NCBI GenBank assembly: GCA_024277485.1
Contig: JAJRVA010000254.1
Location: 1-9,779, forward strand
DNA: 9,779 nucleotides
Direction of reading: 5' to 3'
Origin: Deltaproteobacteria bacterium
Lineage (GTDB): Bacteria; Desulfobacterota; Desulfobulbia; Desulfobulbales; Desulfobulbaceae
In this document: positions 6,367 through 9,779 of the stretch, piece after piece
Numbering within the stretch: position 1 is the first letter of the stretch
Layout of the letters: every line of letters starts with the position of its first letter
Notes under the pieces: model-generated
What the model saw: only the letters and a program-made list of their open reading frames with translations
Told to the model about the DNA's origin: nothing
Databases searched by the model: none
Translations under genes and position numbers: made by a program

Positions 6367-7158
6367 TCACATCACAGCCTTTTCAAGAAGGATATGCCGC
6401 CCGAAAATTCGACAGGCCATGTTTTCCACTGCCTCGGTGCTGTCTGAAACATAATATCTGCTTTTCCGGGACCTGTTCTGCTCCAGGCAATTTTTTATGT
6501 CCGGTTTCCTGTTGATAAAATTCTGCACTTCCAGAGCCATTTCCACGGAAGAGTCGATCAGGCTGACCCGGGTCCCGATCCTGGGTCCTATCAAATGTTT
6601 CAGGAGTGGGTAATGGGTGCAGCCTAACACCAGGGTGTCGATCTGCTTTAATCGGAGAGGATGCAGGTATCTCCGGAGAATCATTTTGCTTTCCCGGCGG
6701 GACAGCCAGCCCTCCTCGACCAGCGGAACCAGAAGCGGGCAGGCCTGGCTGAATACTCTGGAGCCGGGGAGAAGTTTTTGTATCTCTCTTCGGTAAATAT
6801 CACTTTTCACCGTGGCTCTCGTTCCTATGATCCCTATACACCTGTTTTTCGTCAAGGCGGCCGCTTTTTCGATGGTTGGTGATATAACATCAAGAACAGG
6901 CACCGCGTAACTGGACCGCAGTTCATCCGCAGCAGTACTGGAAGCGGAATTACAGGCTATGACAATGATCGAGGCGCCCTGTTCAAGAAGAAAGTCGGTG
7001 TTGTTCTTCGAGTAACGGATAATGGTGTCAGGGCTTTTGGGCCCATAGGGAGTGCGGGCAATATCGCCGAAATAGACAATGGGGTAGCGGGGACACAGCT
7101 GTTCTATGGCCCGGGCCACGGTCATGCCGCCGACACCGGAATCAAATATGCCGATCAT
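6367..7158 (-). CDS. murI: Glutamate racemase
   Basis: Interconverts L- and D-glutamate for peptidoglycan synthesis, in the cytoplasm. The 263 residues are normal for the family. The N-terminal GIFDSGVGGMTV (3-14) carries Asp6 and Ser7, and YFGDIARTPYG (29-39) follows. The two catalytic cysteines are both present: Cys69 in ACNSASS and Cys180 in LGCTHYPLL. PLVEEGW (145-151) is also typical. The ATG at 7156-7158 has AGGA in good position. The gene begins 42 bases after the mucR-like stop and may be co-transcribed with it; lolA follows, so two envelope genes are adjacent. The region after the stop (6330-6357) contains a 6-bp CCTGCA/TGCAGG inverted repeat without a T run. Confidence 0.97.
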   Translation of the reverse strand: MIGIFDSGVGGMTVARAIEQLCPRYPIVYFGDIARTPYGPKSPDTIIRYSKNNTDFLLEQGASIIVIACNSASSTAADELRSSYAVPVLDVISPTIEKAAALTKNRCIGIIGTRATVKSDIYRREIQKLLPGSRVFSQACPLLVPLVEEGWLSRRESKMILRRYLHPLRLKQIDTLVLGCTHYPLLKHLIGPRIGTRVSLIDSSVEMALEVQNFINRKPDIKNCLEQNRSRKSRYYVSDSTEAVENMACRIFGRHILLEKAVM

Positions 7159-7200
7159 GAAATCCTGCGGTTTTATGAAAGATGGGTAGCTGTAGAACCG

Positions 7201-7638
7201 TTATTTTTTCTTCTTTTTGGTCCGTGCGGCAATAGCTTTTTTCAGGTTGGCAGGCAGGCCTCTTTTTTTACCGGACCTGGAACGTTTTTCCGAAAGTGAT
7301 TTTGCACAGAGAGGCTGGCGCATGGAAAAACCGTATTTTTTCCTGTATTCCCTCGGCGTAAGTTCATGACTTTTGAGGTGTTTTGGAGAAAGCATTTTGA
7401 ATGCATGGCCGCACTCAAGACAGACAACTTTATTTTTCTGAATCGATCTGTCAGGAGACATGACCGGTTTTGCTTCACTCTGTTCCACAGGCTGTCCTGA
7501 AGATTCCGCATCCTGCAGAGCCTTCAATGTGTTAAAAGTATCATTGAGAGCAATCTTTATCTCGTCGCTGGTCATTTCCTTGGAGCTGATTTGCGACTGG
7601 ATGATTTCTGCAGTCATTTCAACAAGAGATTTGCTCAT
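7201..7638 (-). CDS. MucR/Ros-family zinc-finger transcriptional regulator
   Basis: A 145-residue protein. The N-terminal half (1-65) is helical and probably mediates oligomerisation. The DNA-binding part has a zinc finger with Cys73, Cys76, His87 and His91 (CX2CX10HX3H), then LTPREYRKKYGF (93-104), the MucR-family signature. A lysine-rich tail ends in five lysines. Ros/MucR proteins of alphaproteobacteria are often described with CX2CX9HX3H, so the extra residue (SPKH) is a small variation. MucR proteins act as H-NS-like binders of AT-rich DNA and commonly autoregulate. The ATG at 7636-7638 has a perfect AGGAGG ribosome-binding site. The upstream region is repeat-rich and contains a block of very low GC, consistent with autoregulation (inference). 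The gene heads the minus-strand run. Confidence 0.92.
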   Translation of the reverse strand: MSKSLVEMTAEIIQSQISSKEMTSDEIKIALNDTFNTLKALQDAESSGQPVEQSEAKPVMSPDRSIQKNKVVCLECGHAFKMLSPKHLKSHELTPREYRKKYGFSMRQPLCAKSLSEKRSRSGKKRGLPANLKKAIAARTKKKKK

Positions 7639-7643
7639 GTTGT

Positions 7644-7649
7644 CCTCCT
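7644..7649 (-). promoter_or_regulatory. Ribosome-binding site of the mucR-like gene
   Basis: The minus strand reads AGGAGG five bases before the ATG. This is the strongest Shine-Dalgarno on the minus strand of the window and fixes the start of the mucR-like gene. Confidence 0.85.
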
Positions 7650-7662
7650 GTAAAAGTTTTTT

Positions 7663-7676
7663 GTTACTCAGGTAAC
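7663..7676. repeat. Palindromic hairpin GTTAC-4-GTAAC in the mucR leader
   Basis: GTTAC (7663-7667) and GTAAC (7672-7676) flank a 4-base TCAG. It lies about 15 bases upstream of the mucR ribosome-binding site. It could be an operator or an mRNA hairpin influencing translation. A second, partly overlapping repeat, ACTGAA (7675-7680) with TTCAGT (7694-7699), follows. Confidence 0.4.
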
Positions 7677-7715
7677 TGAAAAATATTTGTTGATTCAGTA
7701 CAGGGTTGCGGAGCT

Positions 7716-7745
7716 GTAATTCAGCACTGTCCCTTCCTGAATTAC
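7716..7745. promoter_or_regulatory. Perfect 9-bp inverted repeat, candidate operator of mucR
   Basis: GTAATTCAG (7716-7724) and CTGAATTAC (7737-7745) are exact reverse complements separated by 12 bases. The arm centres are 21 bp apart, two helical turns, which suits a dimeric DNA-binding protein on one face of the helix. It lies about 80-110 bases upstream of the mucR-like start. Confidence 0.5.
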
Positions 7746-7844
7746 CGAAGTACCAGTTTGATCTTCTGAATTTTCTTCATGTCCGGCATAATTGATGAAA
7801 ACTATAAAATTGAATGAAAAAATGCAAATAATTTATTCTGAATT
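7718..7844. repeat. Cluster of four CTGAATT heptamers
   Basis: CTGAATT occurs at 7737-7743, 7766-7772 and 7838-7844, and as its complement AATTCAG at 7718-7724. Two copies form the core of the perfect inverted repeat at 7716-7745; the other two continue into poly-T (CTGAATTTT). Four copies of a heptamer in 127 bases is well above what even AT-rich DNA should give. Confidence 0.5.
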
Positions 7845-7866
7845 TTTTCTAAGCAATTTTTAGTGT
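7795..7866. other. Very AT-rich block in the mucR-fmdB divergent region
   Basis: Bases 7801-7860 contain only ten G or C (17%), far below the flanking genes, with many A/T runs and TpA steps. No gene is visible. This kind of DNA is the known target of H-NS-like proteins, including MucR. Confidence 0.6.
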
Positions 7867-7903
7867 ACTTCCATGAGGTGGAAAAGACGATAAGCGGGAA
7901 TCA

Positions 7904-8092
7904 TTGTTTTTCCTTGAGCAGGACAGCTTTACAGGAATCAGGGAAAATGTCCGGTATTTGCTGCGGGTTAACCTGGAACACGTGAATCCGGAGAAGCCTG
8001 AACCTGAGAAGTGTCAGGACGGCGACTCCCCCGTTCCTGAGCAGGGTGATTTTTTGATCTGTCCGGAAAATTCTTTGGAGCAGGGTGGTTGA
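7904..8092 (+). CDS. Doubtful small acidic protein, TTG start
   Basis: A 62-codon frame starting with TTG and preceded in frame by a stop at 7874-7876; no ATG or GTG start is available. The product is acidic, has two cysteines, repeats LEQ near both ends (LEQDS, LEQGG) and has a Pro/Glu-rich middle (PEKPEPEKC). I recognise no family. In favour: codon choice resembles neighbouring genes and GC rises sharply compared with the AT-rich block just before it. Against: poor start, weak GGGA four bases before it, small size. The fmdB promoter begins at its end (8089). It could be a decayed gene remnant. Confidence 0.22.
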   Translation: MFFLEQDSFTGIRENVRYLLRVNLEHVNPEKPEPEKCQDGDSPVPEQGDFLICPENSLEQGG

Positions 8093-8117
8093 CAGGAAAA
8101 CGTGACGGGATTATTGT
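8089..8117 (+). promoter_or_regulatory. Sigma70-like promoter of the fmdB-type gene
   Basis: TTGACA (8089-8094), a 17-bp spacer, then TATTGT (8112-8117). The -35 is a consensus match and the -10 matches four of six. Transcription would start near 8124, 55 bases before the ATG. Two copies of ACAGGAAAAC (8092-8101 and 8130-8139) flank the -10 region and could be an operator. Confidence 0.55.
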
Positions 8118-8167
8118 ACGAAAAAAATTACAGGAAAACATCCTGATACGCCCTTTAATTTTCCAGT

Positions 8168-8173
8168 GAGGTG
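8168..8173 (+). promoter_or_regulatory. Ribosome-binding site deciding the fmdB start
   Basis: GAGGTG lies five bases before the ATG at 8179 but only two before the in-frame GTG at 8176, so it favours the ATG, which also gives the family N terminus MPIYEYEC. Confidence 0.75.
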
Positions 8174-8178
8174 AAGTG

Positions 8179-8472
8179 ATGCCTATCTATGAATATGAAT
8201 GCCCGGCATGTGACAAAGTTTTCGAAGTGCAGCAGCGAATGAGCGAAGCCCCGCTTTCAACCTGCCCGGATTGCGCGGGTACGGTGAAAAAGCTGGTACC
8301 GGTCAGTTCCTTCCAGCTCAAGGGAGGAGGCTGGTACTCGGATGGGTACAGTGGGCCGTCAAATGGGGGCGGCAAAAACGGCAAGTCTTCGAAAAAGAAG
8401 GAAACAGCTGCCACCCCTCCGTGTCAGAGCGGGGACAGCAGCTGCAAAAACTGCCCGGCCAATGCGGCCTGA
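8179..8472 (+). CDS. FmdB-family zinc-ribbon protein
   Basis: A 97-residue protein of the FmdB/CxxC_CXXC_SSSS family. MPIYEYECPAC (1-11) starts a zinc ribbon with Cys8, Cys11, Cys29 and Cys32, followed by the family block SSFQLKGGGWYSDGY. After a Gly/Lys-rich linker the C terminus carries three more cysteines (82, 89, 92), which could form a second metal site. The family is named after a putative regulator of formamidase in Methylophilus; the role of most members is unknown and a regulatory function should not be assumed. It has its own promoter (8089-8117) and is closed by a strong terminator at 8495-8520. Confidence 0.9.
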   Translation: MPIYEYECPACDKVFEVQQRMSEAPLSTCPDCAGTVKKLVPVSSFQLKGGGWYSDGYSGPSNGGGKNGKSSKKKETAATPPCQSGDSSCKNCPANAA

Positions 8473-8494
8473 CAGTATTGGCTCAGAAATGGTT

Positions 8495-8520
8495 ACCCGG
8501 CTTCGGCCGGGTTTTTTTTT
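8495..8520 (+). terminator. Strong intrinsic terminator after fmdB
   Basis: CCCGGC (8496-8501) and GCCGGG (8506-8511) form a perfect GC stem closed by a TTCG loop, the very stable cUUCGg tetraloop in RNA, with an additional A-T base pair outside. Nine T follow directly (8512-8520). It ends the fmdB transcript and separates it from the DUF2959 gene. Confidence 0.93.
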
Positions 8521-8537
8521 GACAAAAGGAGGGGCAC

Positions 8538-9194
8538 ATGGCGAAATTTATCGTGTATCCACTGGGAATTGTTATCTGCATGACTGTTTTGACCGGGTGT
8601 CAGTCTGCGTATTACGGTACCCTAGAAAAGGTCGGCATCCACAAACGCGATCTCATGGTGGATCGGGTGGAGGACGCAAGGGATGCCCAGGAAGATGCCA
8701 AAGAACAGTTCCAGTCGGCACTTGAACAGTTTTCTTCGGTAGTTGAGGTCAAAGGAGGTAGTCTTGAGAAAAAATATACCGCACTTCAGGATACGTATGA
8801 GGAAAGCAGGGACAAGGCAGAGATCGTTCACAAGCGTATCAGAAGTGTTGAAAATGTCTCCGAAGCACTTTTTGACGAGTGGGAAGATGAGCTTGGTCAG
8901 TATTCAAGTGCCAGGCTGCGCGAGGACAGCCGGCGAAAACTGAAGCAGACCAGAAGTGATTACGAACGTCTGATCAAGGCGATGAAAAAGGCGGAGAAAA
9001 AAATACAACCTGTTTTGGATGCCTTCCATGATCAGGTCCTTTACCTGAAGCACAACCTGAACGCTCAGGCCATTTCATCCCTTCAGCAGGAACTTGTGGC
9101 TATTGAAGATAATGTTGCCGGCCTGGTGAAAGAGATGGAAGCCTCCATACGTGAGGCAGAGCAGTTTATTGTGGCCCTGCGAAAAGATGGGTAA
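8538..9194 (+). CDS. DUF2959 family putative lipoprotein
   Basis: A 218-residue protein with a lipoprotein signal peptide: short n-region, hydrophobic 4-18, lipobox LTGC with Cys21. Gln22 at position +2 does not suggest inner-membrane retention under the E. coli rule, so outer-membrane location is possible. The block YYGTLEKVGIHKRDLMVDRV (25-45), then EDARDAQEDAKEQFQSALEQF (45-65), is typical of DUF2959. The rest is charged heptad-like sequence, predicted long helices or coiled coil (about 40-70, 75-110, 125-215). The molecular function is unknown. The ATG follows AGGAGGGG (8527-8534), a very strong ribosome-binding site. The gene begins 17 bases after the fmdB terminator, so it needs read-through or a promoter inside fmdB; I found no clear one. 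Confidence 0.88.
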   Translation: MAKFIVYPLGIVICMTVLTGCQSAYYGTLEKVGIHKRDLMVDRVEDARDAQEDAKEQFQSALEQFSSVVEVKGGSLEKKYTALQDTYEESRDKAEIVHKRIRSVENVSEALFDEWEDELGQYSSARLREDSRRKLKQTRSDYERLIKAMKKAEKKIQPVLDAFHDQVLYLKHNLNAQAISSLQQELVAIEDNVAGLVKEMEASIREAEQFIVALRKDG

Positions 9195-9214
9195 TATTTA
9201 CTGTATCATATAAA

Positions 9215-9235
9215 CTCCGGTCCTCCGGGCCCGGG
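9215..9235. terminator. GC-rich palindromic spacer between convergent genes, possible weak terminator
   Basis: The 44-base gap between the DUF2959 and queA stops has three CCGG tetramers (9217, 9225, 9231), including palindrome CCGGGCCCGG at 9225-9234, and then TCTTT. CCGG-TCCT-CCGG can form a short hairpin. No long T run, so assignment is weak. Confidence 0.25.
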
Positions 9236-9238
9236 TCT

Positions 9239-9779
9239 TTAGCTGCCGGTGATGACGGCCATGGCATCTCCGTAGCTGTAGAACCTGTATCCACGGGAGA
9301 CAGCCTCCCTGTAACAGTTCAGTATCTGCGGCCTTCCAGCCAGGGCGGAAACAAGAAACAGCAGTGATGAACGCGGCAGGTGAAAGTTGGTGATCAGGTT
9401 GTCAACCACCCTGAATTGATACCCCGGGTATATATACAGGTCGCATAATCCCTGGTACGGCCTGATGACACCATGTTCATCTGCGGCAAATTCGAGGGTC
9501 CTGGCCGTGGTGGTGCCGGCGGCCCAGATCCTGCTGCCGTGTTTTTTATACTCACTGAGCAGAAGAGCGGTTTCCGGAGCGATCCTGATATACTCGGCAT
9601 GGATAGCGTGGCTCCGGATATCTTCTGTCCGCACCGGGGCAAAGGTGCCGTAGCCGACATGGAGTGTAACCGTTGCAATCTCCACCCCTTTGTCGCGGAG
9701 TTCATCCAGCAGGGTATCGGAAAAGTGCAGGCCGGCCGTGGGTGCGGCCACCGACCCGGTCCGGTCGGCATACCTGGTC
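9239..9779 (-). CDS. queA: S-adenosylmethionine:tRNA ribosyltransferase-isomerase, C-terminal part (5' end outside window)
   Basis: QueA transfers and isomerises the ribosyl group of SAM to 7-aminomethyl-7-deazaguanine in tRNA, giving epoxyqueuosine. About 180 C-terminal residues of the usual 340-350 are present. Motifs: GSVAAPTAGLHF close to the window edge, TVTLHVGYGTFAPV, RIWAAGTTTARTLE, VVDNLITNFHLPRSSLLFLV and the final YRFYSYGDAM. The frame reads through the window end, so the gene is cut, not degenerate; an internal GTG at 9749-9751 is Val within the conserved motif, not a start. The TAA lies at 9239-9241, convergent with the DUF2959 gene. Confidence 0.96.
   Translation of the reverse strand, partial: TRYADRTGSVAAPTAGLHFSDTLLDELRDKGVEIATVTLHVGYGTFAPVRTEDIRSHAIHAEYIRIAPETALLLSEYKKHGSRIWAAGTTTARTLEFAADEHGVIRPYQGLCDLYIYPGYQFRVVDNLITNFHLPRSSLLFLVSALAGRPQILNCYREAVSRGYRFYSYGDAMAVITGS

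Noticed and set aside
8519..8524. TTGACA immediately after the fmdB terminator
   Set aside because: Only 13 bases before the DUF2959 start and overlapping its ribosome-binding site, so there is no space for a -10 box and leader.
9239..9751. queA as a complete short gene starting at GTG 9751
   Set aside because: The frame continues upstream in conserved QueA sequence (Gly-Ser before VAAPTAGLHF) to the window edge; the gene is cut, not short.

Overview
The window looks like a chromosomal segment of a Desulfobacterota (deltaproteobacterial) genome, probably close to Desulfobulbales. This is inferred from protein character only: a remA-like/gmk/rlmB order, a two-CW protein, a MucR-type zinc-finger regulator with a CX2CX10HX3H spacing, a DUF2959 lipoprotein and an FmdB zinc-ribbon protein. 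Almost all genes are intact and housekeeping-like. I see no insertion sequence, tRNA, rRNA, CRISPR array or phage gene.

Layout. (1) 34-1766, plus strand: a remA-like DUF370 gene, gmk (GTG start, 8-base overlap with remA) and rlmB, forming one probable operon. (2) 1767-2223: a 457-base stretch without a convincing gene, holding interleaved inverted repeats, a strong sigma70-like promoter, a long leader with a good hairpin, and then the small Cys-rich two-CW gene at 2224-2424. (3) 2499-7638, minus strand: a run of five genes transcribed mucR-like, murI, lolA-like, radical SAM/B12-type protein, four-S1-domain RNA-binding protein. Spacing is tight at the distal end (5 and 26 bases). (4) 7639-8178: the divergent intergenic region between the mucR-like gene and fmdB. 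It has a perfect 9-bp inverted repeat, four copies of CTGAATT, a 17% GC block, a doubtful small ORF, and a promoter for fmdB. (5) 8179-9194, plus strand: the fmdB-type gene, a strong UUCG-loop terminator, and a DUF2959 lipoprotein. (6) 9239-9779, minus strand: the C-terminal half of queA, cut by the window edge.

How the genes fit together: gmk (GTP/dGTP supply), rlmB (23S rRNA methylation), queA (tRNA queuosine) and the S1 protein belong to nucleotide and translation functions. murI (D-glutamate for peptidoglycan), the LolA-like protein and the DUF2959 lipoprotein belong to the envelope.

The most unusual items are two. The radical SAM protein resembles the RiPP-maturation B12-radical SAM family along its whole length, but has a CX4CX2C cluster motif and lies in a housekeeping run with no visible precursor peptide. 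The second is the dense operator-like repeat cluster in front of the mucR-like gene.
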